Below are positions 47,960 to 60,942 of a stretch of 64,000 bases of DNA, one piece after another; position 1 is the stretch's first letter, and each line of letters starts with the position of its first letter. A program made the position numbers and the translations under genes. Under the pieces are notes generated by a model. The model was not told where the DNA came from, ran no database searches, and was given only the letters and a program-made list of their open reading frames with translations. This DNA comes from Balaenoptera acutorostrata (taxonomy: Eukaryota > Chordata > Mammalia > Artiodactyla > Balaenopteridae), in contig NC_080067.1 of assembly GCF_949987535.1 (NCBI RefSeq), forward strand, positions 9,799,654 through 9,863,653, given 5' to 3'.

Positions 47960-48560
47960 ATTTATAATAAGTGCGAAAGATATTGGTACAGCCCTTGTGT
48001 GCTGAAGGGATTGAGCATGGCAGACATTTCCAGAGCTGGAATAACTGAGAAAGCATCTTCCAGAAAGTGAATGTTGACTAGATCTCAGTCAGACTTGGTG
48101 GGCAAATGGACAGGAGGAAATTGAGCATTCCCAATATTTGCTAGAATGAGGAAAGCCATGAGCGAGCCATGAAACAAGTTAAACATTTCAGCTCAATGAA
48201 TGGTTACTGAAATCCCAAATATAGAGTAAGGTTTATACTTGACCTTGGGCATACAATAGTAAGAAAGAGTCAGTTCTGCCCTCCATGTGCCTGTTGGAGT
48301 AGGTAAAGTATAGCCCAGTAAATGTATGAGAGCTAAAATCCAGGATTTTCCAGCTAAAATAGGATTTTCCCAGGGGATTTGTAAGAAGTAAAGTTGGCCA
48401 GTGTACTGTATGCTGGAGAGCCTGAGGCACGATGCAACTGTAGTGATAGGGGCCTGCAGTTAGGGGAACAGAGGAAAGAAAATTAGGAGAGAAGAGCAGA
48501 GGTAAGATAGGGCAGACCAAACAACCTTGGAAATCTTAGAGCTAAAGGTGCCGGTAAGTC
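47960..48560 (-). mobile_element. Diverged L2 relic
   Basis: 'gggcatacaatagtaagaaa', 'ctgccctccatgtgcctgtt', 'gttggccagtgtactgtatg' and 'gcagaccaaacaaccttgga' follow reversed L2 order weakly. Confidence 0.45.
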
Positions 48561-48574
48561 TTAAATGCAATGTA

Positions 48575-48700
48575 TTGTGATAGTTAAAATCAGTGCTAGA
48601 CTCTGAAGTAAGATGGAGTGGGCTCACCTCCTGATGACTTCACATCCTGGGGCCTCACTCTCTTCAACTTAACGTGGGAGTAATATGGTAGGAAAAATGG
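48575..48700 (+). mobile_element. MIR SINE fragment
   Basis: 'agttaaaatcagtgctagac', 'tggggcctcactctcttcaa' and 'gtgggagtaatatggtagga' follow the MIR 5' and core order. Confidence 0.6.
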
Positions 48701-48838
48701 CAAGTGGATGGCTTAAAAAATACTTTTTAAAAAAACTTTAATTAAATTAAAAATACTTTAATCTGTACCCAGATTCACCTACTGTTAACATTTTACCTCA
48801 CTTATCAGTTGGGTGTGTCTCCTCCCTTTTTCCCTCGA

Positions 48839-48840
<2 letters not shown>

Positions 48841-48880
<40 letters not shown>
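48841..48880. repeat. (CA)20 microsatellite within L1M
   Basis: Twenty uninterrupted CA units. Confidence 0.97.
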
Positions 48881-48883
<3 letters not shown>

Positions 48884-49921
48884 TTTTCCCCCTGAACTTT
48901 GAGCAGAGATTGCATTTATGCCTGAAAGTATGTCAATGTGTATTTCTTAGTAGGGATGTTCTCTTCTTCCGTATCTATAGTACAATAACCAGCTTCAGTA
49001 AATTTAGTATAATACTTATATCTAATCTGTTGTCCATATTCCATATTCGTCACATGATGCAATAACATTCCTTATATAAGCATTTTCTCCCTTCAGTAAG
49101 AATTAAGTCTAGGACCAGCTAATGCATTTAGCTGTCATGTCTCTTTTGCCTTCTTTAATTTGAAATGGTCACACAGCCTTTCTTTGTCTCTTATGACATT
49201 GACATTTTTGAATGATGCAGTCCTTCATTTGTCTGTCTGTCTGCCTGTCACTCCTCATTTGGGATTGTCTGCTGTTTCCTCGTGATTAGATCCAGGTTCT
49301 CTGTTCCAACCAGAAAACTACATAAATAATGATGTAACCTTCTCGGGATATCTCATGTGGAGGCACATTGAGAATGTGAATTTTGATCATTAGGTCAGAG
49401 TGTTATCAAATTTCTCCACTGTAGAGCTAGTTTTTTTTTCTTCTTCTTGGAAGTGTAATAAGCAGTCAGTGGGGAAACACTTCAAGATCATGCAAATATC
49501 CTGCTCCTCATCAAAATTTCCACCTAGATGTAGCATCTGTTGATGATTCTTGCCTGGTACAGTTTTTTCTATAAAGGTTGCAAACTGCTGACTTTCCAAT
49601 TCCAGCCCCCCTTCCAGTCAGCATCAGCGTTCTGCTGTAAGCAGAAACCATTCTGATTGACTGATTTACATATTCATTCAGTCATTTATCATTGGTATGA
49701 GCTCATGGATATCTGTTCTTTTCAATGATTTGTAATTCATTACTTAATTATTTTGATGCCCAAATTGTCCAGGTTTGGTTAGTAGAAGTGCATGGCATTC
49801 CCCCATAAGATTTTTGAGTGCTTCCTTACTTTCTGGCAAAGCAAGTGGTCATAGACTTATCTCTGATCTGTTCTGCCCTGGCGGCTCTTGGCAGCCATTT
49901 CTCTGAAGAGCTCTGATTGTT

Positions 49922-50101
49922 TGGTTTTTTAAAAATTAATTAATTAATTACTTTGTTTATTTACTTTTTTTTTTTTTTTTTTTTGGCTGTGCTGGGTCTT
50001 AGTTGCGGCGTGCAGGATCTGCTTCCCCGACCAGGGATCAAACCCTGGCCCCCTGCATTGGGAGTGCGGAGCCTTACCCACTGGACCACTGGGGGAGTCC
50101 C
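49922..50101 (-). mobile_element. Short tRNA-derived SINE with a long A-rich tail
   Basis: The minus strand begins GGGACTCCCCCAGTGGTCC and has a B box GGTTTGATCCC. The tail includes a T22 run and an (AATT)n run in plus text. It is flanked by a perfect 14-base duplication GAGCTCTGATTGTT (49908-49921 and 50102-50115). Confidence 0.93.
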
Positions 50102-51478
50102 GAGCTCTGATTGTTGTAAGTGAGGGAATGGTATTAGTGTTCTCCTTGCTAGTGGACTGTGCTCATCACTGTGGGGTCTTGGCCTTTAGGCCCTTTTAGA
50201 GGAGAGAGCGCTAGGAGGTAAGTACGGGTGTATGTATGTATACACATTTACATTGATACATAAATGTATGCAGACATGCATACTGGGAAACACACATATT
50301 CACATTTTAGAAATCTTAGTTCACACCAGTATCTCTATTTCTAATCCGTCTCCACAGGGTTCTTTCTTGTTTTCCACTTTTCCATATTTATGTGTCCCTT
50401 CTTTCACAGTGACAGTATTGGCTTCCAACAGCATCAACACATTAACTTATTTGTGCAACTCCATAACAGATCTAAAATAGTTTCAGAATTGGTTCATTAT
50501 ACCACTAGAACAAACACCCTTACCAAAAACTTTACCCGTTCAAGGTTTGTTTGAAGTTCTCCATCCTCACGCCACCCAATTCTGTGAGTATATATAATCA
50601 AATGCTGTACTCATAATTACTTGGATTTCTTCTTTCTTTATAATCCGTGTAGATACGGTAAGTGTGGATACGGTAAAATACAGTTGAGTGCACTCATTTT
50701 AGTTTTCTTTCAGCTTCACATCCTTGTTGACTTAATTTTTTGAATATGTAGAAAATGATTTACTTTTCCAAAAAATAAAATTGTATGAAAAGGTCTTTCC
50801 ATGTTTCCCATTTACTCCATCCTTTATAGGTAAACAACGTTACTGTTTTTTAGTTCATCCTTCCTTTTATAAAGATAAGCAGATAATTTTTCCTACATTT
50901 TTTTATTTCCCCTTTCTTATTAAAAGTGTAGTGTACTATATATGTTCTTCTGCAGTTTGCTATTTTTCATTTTTCAATATCTCTTGGAAATCACTTCATA
51001 TCAGTTTATAGAGATTTCTCATTCATTTTTACAGATACTACTTTATTTTGTGTATGTACCATGGTTTATTCAACCAATGTCTTACACATAGGTATTGAAG
51101 TAATTTCCAGTATTTTGCAATTGAAAATAATACTGTGATGAATATCCTTGTGTATATGCATTTTCATATTGTTGCACGTTTATCTTCAGGGTAAATTCCT
51201 GGAAGTGGGCTCACTGGTTCAAAGAGTAAATGCTTATGTAGTTTAATGAGATATTGCCCAGTTCCTTTGCATAGGGTTGTACCATTTTGTGTTTCCACTA
51301 GGAGTGTCTGGGAGTGCCTGTTTCCCCACAGCCTTGCCCACAGAGTGTACTGTGAACGTTTTGAATTTTTCCCAATCTGATAGATGAGAAATGCTATCTC
51401 AGTGTACATTTAATTTGCATTTCATCTTATTATGAGTGGAGCTGAATGTCTTTTCGTCTGTTTAAAAGCCACTTTCTA

Positions 51479-51793
51479 GGGACTTCCCTGGTGGCACAGT
51501 GGTTAAGAATCCGCCTGCCAATGCAGGGGACATGGGTTCAAGCCCTGATCCAGGAAGATCCCACATGCCGCGGAGCATCTAAGCCCGTGCGCTACAACTA
51601 CTGAGCCTGCGCTCTAGGGCCTGCAAGCCACAACTGCTGAAGCCTGCGCACCTAGAGCCCGTACTCTGCAACAAGAGAAACCACTGCAATGAGAAGCCCG
51701 CGCACCTCAACGAAGAGTAGCCCCCGCTCTCCGCAACTAGAGAAAGCCCGCATGCAGCAACGAAGACCCAACACAGACAAAAATAAATTTTTA
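51479..51793 (+). mobile_element. Long CHR-type SINE (ggttaagaatccgcc subtype), intact
   Basis: Full length, with a perfect 15-base target-site duplication AAAAGCCACTTTCTA (51464-51478 and 51794-51808) inside the L1M. Confidence 0.97.
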
Positions 51794-53024
51794 AAAAGCC
51801 ACTTTCTATAGGACATTTTGTCTTTTTGAAAGTTGTTTGTAATGATATTAACCATCTATCAGTGAGTTATAGTGTAAATGTTTTCTTCCAGTTTGTCATA
51901 TCTCTTTTGATTTTGCTTCTGGTATTTTTGTCATGTGTAAGTTTTGTATTTGTATTTTAGTTCTAATTAGAAAGACTTTTCTTTTATAATTCCCAGGTTA
52001 TAGGAGGAATTCAACTTATAAAAAAGTACTTGTATAGTTTCATTTTTTACACTTAAATCTCCAGTCCATTTAGAGTTTATTTTTGTGTATGGTGTGAGAA
52101 ACAAATCAAGTTTTTGTCTTCTTTTTCTTTTCCCCAAATGTCTATCAATTTGTTAAAAAGCCCACTCTTGTAGCAGTGTGTTGGGATGTCACTTTATCGT
52201 AGCTAAATCTATTTTTGGACTTTGTGTTCCGTTTCATTGGTCTGTCTCTTCAGCAGTGCCACACTGTTTTAAGTATAGAGGCTTTGTAGTATGTTTTAAT
52301 GAGAGTCATTCCCTCCCCTGCCATATCTGTTCCGTTTCAGTGTTTCCTAGCTTTTCCTGAGCTTTTCTTTGCCACTTGAACTTCAATATCAAATTGTCTA
52401 GCGCAAGTTAAATTTGTAAATTTATGACATGTTGATGTTGAGATGTCCTAACCAAGGACAAGGTGTTTCTTTTCTGTTGTTTAGGCCTACTTTTGTGTCT
52501 TTGAAGAGTGTTTATTCTTCTTCATGTAGGTTTTGAACATTTCTGTTTATTCCTAAATATTTAATTGTTTTTATTACTATTTTAAATGGGACTTTCTCAT
52601 TCATTAGCTATCCTCTCTGGTTTTATTTGTATATGTGAGTGATTTTTGCATGTTTATTTTATATCCTGCTACCTTGCTGAATTCTTTTGTTTTTTGAGTT
52701 TCATCATTGATTTTCTAGGGTTTTCCAGCTCGTCTGCTTCAGGTCATCTGCAAATAGCTTTGTTTCTTCTTTTCTAATTCTTATTTTTTACATTTCTAAT
52801 GGTTTTCTCTAGTCTGATTTCAGTGACTAATATGTCCAGAAGAAAAGTAATAGTGGTCATGGTGGGCATTCTTGCCTGTTTTTGACCTTGGTAGGAATGA
52901 ATGTTGCATTGAGATCTATCAGTGGGAGAAAATAATGCACTGTTCCAAGAGCTTTAGAGGCACTCTGTGTATTTACATGTGTATTTATGTGTATTATTAT
53001 ATATCATTCTCTGTAATATCTCTC

Positions 53025-53640
53025 TTCCCTTTCATAGCCAAGTGTTTTGAAGGAGTTGTCTCTACCTGGCAACTTTTCACCTTCATTTCCTCACCTCCCA
53101 CTCTCACTCCAGCAACTCCACTCTGGTTTCTCCATTGTGAAAACTAAAGCCACCTTTTAAGACCTCTGTGTTGTTAAATCTCATGGGATTTTCTTTCCCC
53201 TTTTCTTTGTCTTACTTTCTTCCTTTTCCTCTCAGTAGCATTCAACATTGCAGACCATGCCTTCTTCTAACTGTGCTTTTCCTCCTTAGCTTCTATAAAA
53301 TCACATTCTTCTGCTTATTCCTTTTCAGTCTTCTAGCTCTTCTTTCTCTACTTGGCTTCTAATGGCATGTTCTAGGCCTCTTCTTTTAAAATTCTATCTT
53401 CTTTTTGAACTTGATGTATATTAGCTTTCTATGCAAACCTATGGCAAATTTTCATTACAGTTATAAATAAATTATTATTACAGTTAGAGTGACATTGCTG
53501 GTCTACACCTGTCTTCTGAGATCAAGATCTACATGCCCACCTGCCTATCTGGTATCTGTTTCCACTTTGAGATGTCAAATCACTTCACAGTGTAAGTTCT
53601 AACCCCTTTCTCAAATGCCTCCAGTTTTATTTAAGTGACT
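53025..53640 (+). mobile_element. L2 ORF2/3' relic
   Basis: 'tagcattcaacattgcagac', 'tgttctaggcctcttctttt', 'atcaagatctacatgcccac' and 'tttccactttgagatgtcaa' follow the L2 endonuclease-to-RT region in forward orientation. Confidence 0.7.
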
Positions 53641-53985
53641 AGTGTCATTATATATCTTATTGTAAAAGCTGGAAATATGAGTAATTTTCATGATCTTTCT
53701 TTTTCACTCATCACATTTATCCACTGCATTATCAGGTTGTATTGCTTCTCTTTCTACTCTCTAGTTTTCTCCAGCCCAAAGGAAAGGGAGACCCAGACAG
53801 AAGAATCATCACAAGTAAAGAATAGAGACATTATATTTGGTAGAATACATAGAGAGTGGAGACATACAAGTAACATTAGAAGTAACTAACAGCCACATTG
53901 TCGAGGATACTGATTGTAAGGATATGGAATTTGTGTGGCTATTGGATGCTCATAGGTAAACGAGATGATCAGTTTACTTTTGCAG
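53641..53985. other. Unique sequence between two L2 relics
   Basis: An 84-codon frame at 53635-53889 has no recognisable features. Confidence 0.4.
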
Positions 53986-53989
53986 CACT

Positions 53990-55110
53990 TAGTAACATTG
54001 AGAAAAAGGGAGAAGGACTGCAGATGGGAGACTAGTTAGGAAGCTAGCAGCTTTCGGAGCTTTGTTAAGAGATATTAAGTGCTTCTATTAGGACATGACA
54101 TTGGGGAATAAAAAGAGACAAATTTGGTTGATACCACAATGTTATTCAGTAAGATATGATAACAAAGTGGATCTGAAGGTACGAAAGAGAATTATTGAAG
54201 ACTCAGGATTTTCTTACAAAGCGAAGCAGGTGAGCAGAAAGTTTTAGAGAAAGATAATGAGTTCTGCATTTGATAAATTGTCTATAAGGTGCTGATATGG
54301 ATTATCAGGTAGAGACATTTAGGGAATGATTGGATGTGGTGAGTTGGTTTCTTCTTCAGTGTTGGCTACATCTGATAGTGTGGTGACTGTCCAGAGCAGT
54401 GCAGAGATGTCATTTGAGCCAATATCCAACCAACTGGCAGTGTCTACTTTGGGTGTTACGTACATGCCAGCTGTGGCTTAGTTCTTGAGATCCAGGCCAG
54501 GACCAGAGACATGAGGACAGAAAATGTTAGTTGAAGGCATGAAATTTGAATGAGGCTGCTAAGCCAAAAAAGGGGCGGGGGAGAGGGTGAAACGAGGAAG
54601 AAATCAGCCAAAGAAAGATCTTGGAGAACCTCCTATATGTTCATAAGGTGGCAGCATAAGAAAAAGGGTCAGAAACTGATGGGTCTATTGTTGGAAAAAA
54701 AATTATATAAACAAGGGAAAGAGAATTTTAGGAAGGAGATCTTAGTTGTTAGGGCTATAGAGAAATCAACGAGTATAAGGACGTGGGAAAGGACATTACA
54801 TTTGGAGCTTGAGAGTACAATTTCAGTAACTTGGAAAGGGCAGGAGTTATATAAAAAGGGTTTTGTACTTCTCCAAAGATATTGTTGATGAAAAATGTCC
54901 CATAAGCAAAATAGGGAGAGTTTTTGAAAAGTTAAATAGGCAAGTAATGCTAGTATTTTGCTAGGCTTTGAAAAAGTTTGTAAAATGTAAAATAAGTGAC
55001 AATTTAAAAAATCCATCATGGATTGGAAACTGAATCAGCGATAGGAAATGAAAAGTATGGTGAGTAGGTCCTTTTAAATGGAGTGGTATATGTAAGCAGC
55101 AGGAACCCTC
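53990..55110 (-). mobile_element. L2 relic, opposite orientation
   Basis: 'gatgggagactagttaggaa', 'agataatgagttctgcattt', 'gctgatatggattatcaggt', 'gatcttggagaacctcctat' and 'gggctatagagaaatcaacg' follow reversed L2 internal sequence. The open frames on both strands at 54550-55019 are incidental. Confidence 0.6.
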
Positions 55111-55758
55111 TGGAAGCATGCAGTGAAACATTCCAGATTTTCACATGGTACTCAAGATGTAGGAAGCAGGATGCTGGTAAAGCAAATGGTGAGGAATAAG
55201 TGCGGGAATACCACTGCAGGCTGCAGGCGGGCAGGGGCCTGGCAAAGGGGCTCTCATTTTTGTCATCCGCAAAGTGACATTTTAAGTAAATTGGGTTATG
55301 TTTTACGAAGAATAATGAGTTGTGACTGATTTATTCTGATATAGGAAAGAAATGGAATATATCGGAGATAGAGTATACCTAGAAATACTGGCCTACTCTG
55401 ATGATCTGGCCAAAAGCGGCCACTAAAAGGGTATTTTAATTATAGAAGCAATTTGGTGTAAGAATAGAAAGAGATGAAAATGTAACAGGATCTGAGAAAG
55501 GAGGTACATTATCTCATTGTTATCAAACTTTAGCACTTAATACATTGTGTAGTTCTGGTTGGTGACTCTTAAGTAAGACTCAACTCTCTATAGACACCAA
55601 AAAGGAAAGAGATAATCATGGATTAGGGAAAGTGGACACGTTAAATCAAAATCGGAAACCTTATATCCAGCAAACTTTCTGAATTTTCCTATTAAATCTA
55701 ATAAAGTGTCTTTAAAATCCCCTTGGATGTCTTCAGTTGACTATCATAACTGAAAAAA
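55111..55758. other. Unique or heavily diverged sequence
   Basis: It might be a continuation of the L2 relic at first. No gene is recognised. Confidence 0.35.
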
Positions 55759-55759
55759 T

Positions 55760-56140
55760 GACAACTTTGTTTCTTTTTTTATTCATTTTGCCTTTTATTT
55801 TTTATCTTAATGTGCTGTCTTGGAAATTTTAGTACAGTCTCTTATAAAAGTGGTGATGGTGGGCATCTGTCTTACTCTTTTGTAAAGGATAGTGCTTCTG
55901 TGTGTCACCATTGTGTATTATGTTTGCTATGGATTTTTGAAAGATGCATTCATTCACTTCATCACTTTAAGGTAGCCTTCTTGTTTTTCTAGTTAAAATT
56001 TGTTTTTTGATTTAAAAAATCATGAATGGTGTTGAATATTATCAAAATGTTTCTTTCTGAATCTACTGAAACGTTGCTATAATTTTGTTCCTAATGGGTT
56101 GCGTGATATGCAGTATTTTAATAACAGAAAACCTCTAGTA
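55760..56140 (-). mobile_element. L1M ORF2 fragment
   Basis: 'ataaaagtggtgatggtggg', 'catctgtcttactcttttgt', 'aatggtgttgaatattatca' and 'tttctgaatctactgaaacg' follow reversed L1 ORF2. The 'agtggtgatggtgggcat' block also occurs near 52850, so this is a separate copy or a rearranged piece. Confidence 0.7.
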
Positions 56141-58384
56141 GACTTCATACATAAAAAGATTGTTAATCTGTTCTCTAAGAAATGAGCAGCCATTTTGCTC
56201 CTTGACTACTGTAGGTCCTGTTCTGAATCCTGTGGGTTGATGGTAGCTCTTCAGAAGTCAGCAGGAATGCAACGGAGTTGGGGAGTAAGAGGGTCAGTTA
56301 TGAATTTGCAGATGTGCTCTACCTTTTTTCCCCTTTAAGCCCAATTTTGGTTTCTTTTTCTTCATACTCTTTGATATCTGTAGGTTTCAAATATGGAAAA
56401 GGAAACATTGATAGTTAAGTGCAGGTGTATTAAGTGATTAAGTAGAATGAGTACAGAAAGATTGATAATGTGGATTCTAATTTATATGGACGTGGAGTAA
56501 AAGTGTAGGTCATGTTGGAGGGAGGCTGCAGGCCGCACGGGTCATTATGTAAAACTTTAAAATGGATTATATTTGTATTCCATTTTTATTTACTACTGTT
56601 TATGGAGCTTTTAAAATCGTGCGCACTAGATGTTATTGAGAAGATATGTTAAGTTACAGTGTGTATTAATGGGTTATAATAATCTCAATCTAATGATACT
56701 CTTTTAAATTGATTGCAAATAATGATGGTTTTAAAAAATAATTACTTTCTGAATCAATAGTTACCTGAATTTTTAGATCACTTTTCTCTGGGATATTATC
56801 TGTATCTTACTTTCCAAAAGATAGTCTGGAAAATACCTGATTTTAATCTAACAGCTATAGCAGCTCTTGCATGGTTAATCATTCTCCTCAGTAAAATTAA
56901 CTGTTGGAGGGGAATTTAATTAAGCCATTTCTTCTCAGTTTTCTCCCTTTTCTTATTATGTTGTGCAGTATAGCCAGAGTTGGAATTTCCCGTTTTATCT
57001 GAAGCTACTGGTGTATATTGGGATCATTCTTTGGGGGCCATGATATGATTTACTAGTTTTGGGTTATTTGTTGTTGTTGTTGTTTTTGTTCAGTATAGAA
57101 ATTACCTGTTTGTCAAAGTGTATGTATGACTTAAAGAAAAGATTTTTAAAATGTGTGAGCTGAACCCTAACAAAGCTTTACTATTGTAAAGTGCTATATT
57201 TAACTTTTCTCTTCTGAAGGACATTCTCTCACATTTAATTATATTAAACCAAATATTTCTTATGCTAATTATTTTAACTTCATTTGTATATTCCAAAAAT
57301 TATGAAATAAATTTTTCCATATAAATTAATAATTACTCATCATAATTTTCCTTATTAAAATGCTATATCAGTCCTTTATCTTATGGTATCATTAATTATA
57401 ATATTCTCATGTTCCATATATCATAGATAACCAAAGATTTGAGTAAAATACTAAAAATACTTGAGGAAAATTAAACCCTACTAAGAAGCTTATGATTGAC
57501 TTTATGGGGGCAAGGGCAGGGAGGTGGGCAGTAGGGTAGTGATGGAATAAGAGACCCATTTTTCTTGTGTTCTAGTGTATCATAGTTTAGAAGAGGGAGA
57601 CTGGAAAGATAAATGGGCCTGGGACTAGAGAGCAGGCTTGTATGATTTATCATTATTTTCCAGAATATAATATAGTAGTCACAATAATTTGGTGAATGAT
57701 CTTCATCTTTGTGTGAAAAAGTCTATTCAGTATCATGAAAGCATCTATTATTACATGCAGCGTAAATATAATTTCTGTATTGCATTATTGGATGTTAACA
57801 AAGCCACCCCCGCCCCCCCACCCCGTTTTTTTGCTTAACTCACAGAAACCTCACACGATTTGTCTGTCACAATTGAGCATGTGAATATATACATGTTAAT
57901 ATTTACTGTTGTGCTTCCCCAAAATGATACACACTCTACTGATCTTTCATCACAGAAGTTGATAAAATGAACCTCCACGTATGGTGAACTTTGTTTTCCT
58001 ACCTGATCACATTTTCTGGTTACTAAAAGACTGTTGTTTTTCCTTTTTAAAAATATTTGGTCCTGTTTTCTGTGCCCAAACAAACTCTTTTGAACATAAG
58101 TTAACCTTTGTGGGATGATTAAAATGGGCTGTACCTTCAGAAAATCAAAAGTGCTGTTGAGCAGAATTCTAGTTGCTAAAAATGCCAGGTAAAGTAGATA
58201 TTTTTAGTACATGTAATTCATTTCTGCTAAGACTTGAAGTCTTGAGAATTCTGGAATTTTCTGAGATACATTCTCCTTAGAGTGTTATAATTTGGCTTGT
58301 GTATATTTGAATTGTGTGGTGTTGTAAAAGTATATGATATTATGTAACTAATATTTGTTGTAGTTTAAGAGCTTGACTCTTTAA
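56141..58384. other. AT-rich unique sequence
   Basis: 57807-57828 is a C-rich low-complexity tract. No gene or named repeat is recognised. Confidence 0.4.
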
Positions 58385-58625
58385 AAAAAAAATCAAGTTA
58401 ATGAGTCACTCATTCGTGCAGACACACTGAGATTGTTAATTATATGAAGCTGGGAAGGCCAGTCCTTCCAGCAGCTTGAAACGCAACTCAGCTGCTTTGC
58501 GAATGGTTCGTGCTCTGATGAGAGGTTTTGTACAAGAGGAAGGATTAGCCCTGAAGAGAGCTGTCCAGTCTGTAGGTGGATGTTTTGGGCATGTGGAAGC
58601 CTAAGCTGAACTCAGAATATCATGG
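58385..58625. other. GC-richer unique block with a palindromic AP-1-like site
   Basis: The block is compositionally distinct from its flanks and overlaps no repeat I know. It contains AATGAGTCACTCATT (58400-58414), a palindrome about a central C with the AP-1 core TGAGTCA. Open stretches of about 54 codons (plus) and 67 codons (minus) cross it. I see no convincing splice sites. It could be an enhancer-like conserved element. Confidence 0.35.
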
Positions 58626-59740
58626 CTTAGCAAATTAGTAAAGTTATGTTAAGTGGTTTCTAGGCACCAAATCTTGGTTAAATAGAGCTCAAAATAGACT
58701 AAGCTACCAAGGGTCAAAATAGAGGAATCATAGTTTAAAAAAAAATACACCACAGTATGTTTTGAACTTAGTCTTTATTTTTTAAATTCTTATACTTGAG
58801 AATTAAACTCTGTTTCCTAAAAATAATTTATATATAACATAATATATACATGACTGAATCTTATTACCATGTGAGCTCTGTTTTCTGGTCAACATTATTC
58901 CTTTGTTTTAAGAGCTAGAAAAAATGGCTTAATGTGCAACTTACTGCCTCACTTTAAACATGTTCTGATTGAAGAACTCTGTCAGGTGTCAAAACAAGTC
59001 TACCCTCTGGCAAGAGTGATAAGTTCTTCATGAGGAAATTCTGGAATTGCCTTTGGGAAGTATTTTAACAATGTCTTTGGAACTCTTTTTCCAATTGGTT
59101 ATGTCAGCTTTGGGTGTGGGTGGAGTAGGCCACAGATCTGAATTTTCTAGAAGTTTTACTATCATTTATTCTTAGTATAATAATTTTCTATTTGAAGACT
59201 TATTCTGGGAGTTATCTATATTCTTGTACTGATACATTTATACTTATGAGGCTCAGGATGTAGTTTGGTATTGTCTGACCAACTGCACACTGGTTTTAGG
59301 GATATTTGAGAAGGAATGCCGTTAAAAATGTCTTTCTCAAGTGCATATGTATGTAGGGCTCTCAAGGATAACATGTTGAAAACTATGTAGGAATTAGCCG
59401 TTTAGGAAGTTTAATCTTAAATTAATGCCTGTCACATTGACTGAAGCACAGAGCTTGGCTAGGTATGTTTTCAGAGAGAGCTTTCTTGTTGTACTGAATT
59501 CAAGAGATAATGTATTTCAGAGTGAAAATAAGTGAGGGAAAATGATGTCTGAGCTCCAGGAATCACAGATTTCAATGTTATGAGCCCACGGTCCATGGTT
59601 ATAGGAGGCACAAACTTCATTCCCCGTGGTGGGTTTCCAAGGTACTCCAGTGAAATACGGAGATAAAGGAATCACTTTAATTCACTATGTGATTTTGACT
59701 TACATTACTCATAGATATACTTGAGGACATTGTGATGGTG
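58626..59740. other. Unique sequence
   Basis: No gene or repeat recognised. Confidence 0.4.
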
Positions 59741-59744
59741 TGTA

Positions 59745-59935
59745 AAGGATCGGCTTGTGGAGTGTCACAGGCCTGAGTTTAAATACCACTTATTAACTGT
59801 GTGATGTTAAATAAGTTTACTTAACAATGCCTATAATTTCTTCATCTGTATAAGTGGGATTAATGATAATAATAAAACCTTTGCATCGAGCTGTTATGGG
59901 GATTAAATAAATCGACATTTTCTGAAACACAAAGA
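59745..59935 (+). mobile_element. MIR SINE
   Basis: 'ctgagtttaaataccactta', 'ttaactgtgtgatgttaaat', 'ttcttcatctgtataagtgg' and 'ctgttatggggattaaataa' follow MIR order. Confidence 0.85.
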
Positions 59936-60594
59936 AGAGTCTTTTAGGACATCCTCCTCGTACCTCCACTCCCACCCCAAGTACCATGGGCTGAGAAATT
60001 AATGTCATCAGACGGTGCTCAGAAGGGCAGTTATAAGGTTAAAAGCACATTTTACATATGGGTAGTCTTTAGATAAGGACATTTCTAAATGTTTTCAATG
60101 AAAGATAGTAGTATTTCAATGATTATTTAGGCCATGGTGTTTTAAAAGCAGCAGCAGTTTTAGATTAAGTAACTTGGTCTTTCAGGGTTTTTTCCCCTGT
60201 CCACAAATGCTGCTCTGGGAGACGGTCTAGTGTTCAGTCACTTACACAACAAGTGGTCCAGTGCACAGGACTAGGAAGGATGTCCTACTAAGGATCAGGG
60301 TTACCAGCCTTTTTGAAGGCTTCAACAAGCCTTTTTAAAACTCTCCTTGTAGGGGGTGTGGTAGCTGACTGTCACCTTTCCCTTCATGTAACTTGGACGA
60401 GAGAAATAATTGTAAAGATGAACACAGAAGAATTTGAGGATCATTTCTCAAGAGGTTGACTCTGGGTGATTTTTTTTTTTTTAAGTCCCGAGAGCTGGGC
60501 GCTTTATTTGGGCTCCTGCCCTTGGAGAGTAATAACCAATTGCCTGAGAGTTCTTGCTTAGTTTCCAGTATCCAAACTGGAAAACATTAATTTA
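59936..60594. other. Unique sequence
   Basis: A T run lies at 60471-60481. No gene is recognised. Confidence 0.4.
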
Positions 60595-60606
60595 GAAAAA
60601 TCTTCA

Positions 60607-60942
60607 GGGCTTCCCTGGTGGTGCAGTGGTTAAGAATCCGCCTGCCAATGCAGGGGACACGGGTTCGAGCCATGGTCCGGGAAGATCCCACATGCCACGG
60701 AGCAACTAAGCCCTTGGGCCACAACTACTGAGCCTGCTCTCTAGAGCCCGTGAGCCACAACTACTGAATCCCGCGCACCTAGAGCCCATGCTCCGCAACA
60801 AGAGAAGCCACTGCAATGAGAAGCCCGCACACCACAATGAAGAGTAGCCCCCGCTCACCACAACTAGAGAAAGCCTGCACACAGCAACGAAGACCCAACG
60901 CAGCCAAAAATAAAAATAGATAAAATAAATAAATTTATAAAA
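60607..60942 (+). mobile_element. Long CHR-type SINE (ggttaagaatccgcc subtype)
   Basis: Full length, with an AAATAAAAATAGATAAAATAAATAAAT tail and a perfect 11-base duplication AAAAATCTTCA (60596-60606 and 60943-60953). Confidence 0.96.

Larger units (their letters stand above)
48721..52960 (-). mobile_element. Long ancient L1M (3' UTR into ORF2), interrupted by two SINEs
   Basis: Minus-strand L1M sequence runs continuously through the 3' UTR ('tcacctactgttaacatttt', 'agctgtcatgtctcttttgc', 'tgatgattcttgcctggtac', 'cttccttactttctggcaaa', 'cctttaggcccttttagagg'), the terminal part ('ggaagtgggctcactggttc', 'catttaatttgcatttcatc') and ORF2 ('atatcctgctaccttgctga', 'tcatctgcaaatagctttgt', 'gtgggcattcttgcctgttt'). 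The whole is about 3.7 kb without its insertions. It carries many stops and indels and encodes nothing now. Confidence 0.85.

Noticed and set aside
48841..48880. Possible CRISPR-like or satellite array
   Set aside because: It is a simple CA dinucleotide run. No spaced direct repeats occur anywhere in the window.
54550..55019. 112- and 116-codon open frames on opposite strands
   Set aside because: Both lie in a diverged L2 relic and have no conserved protein features in either frame.
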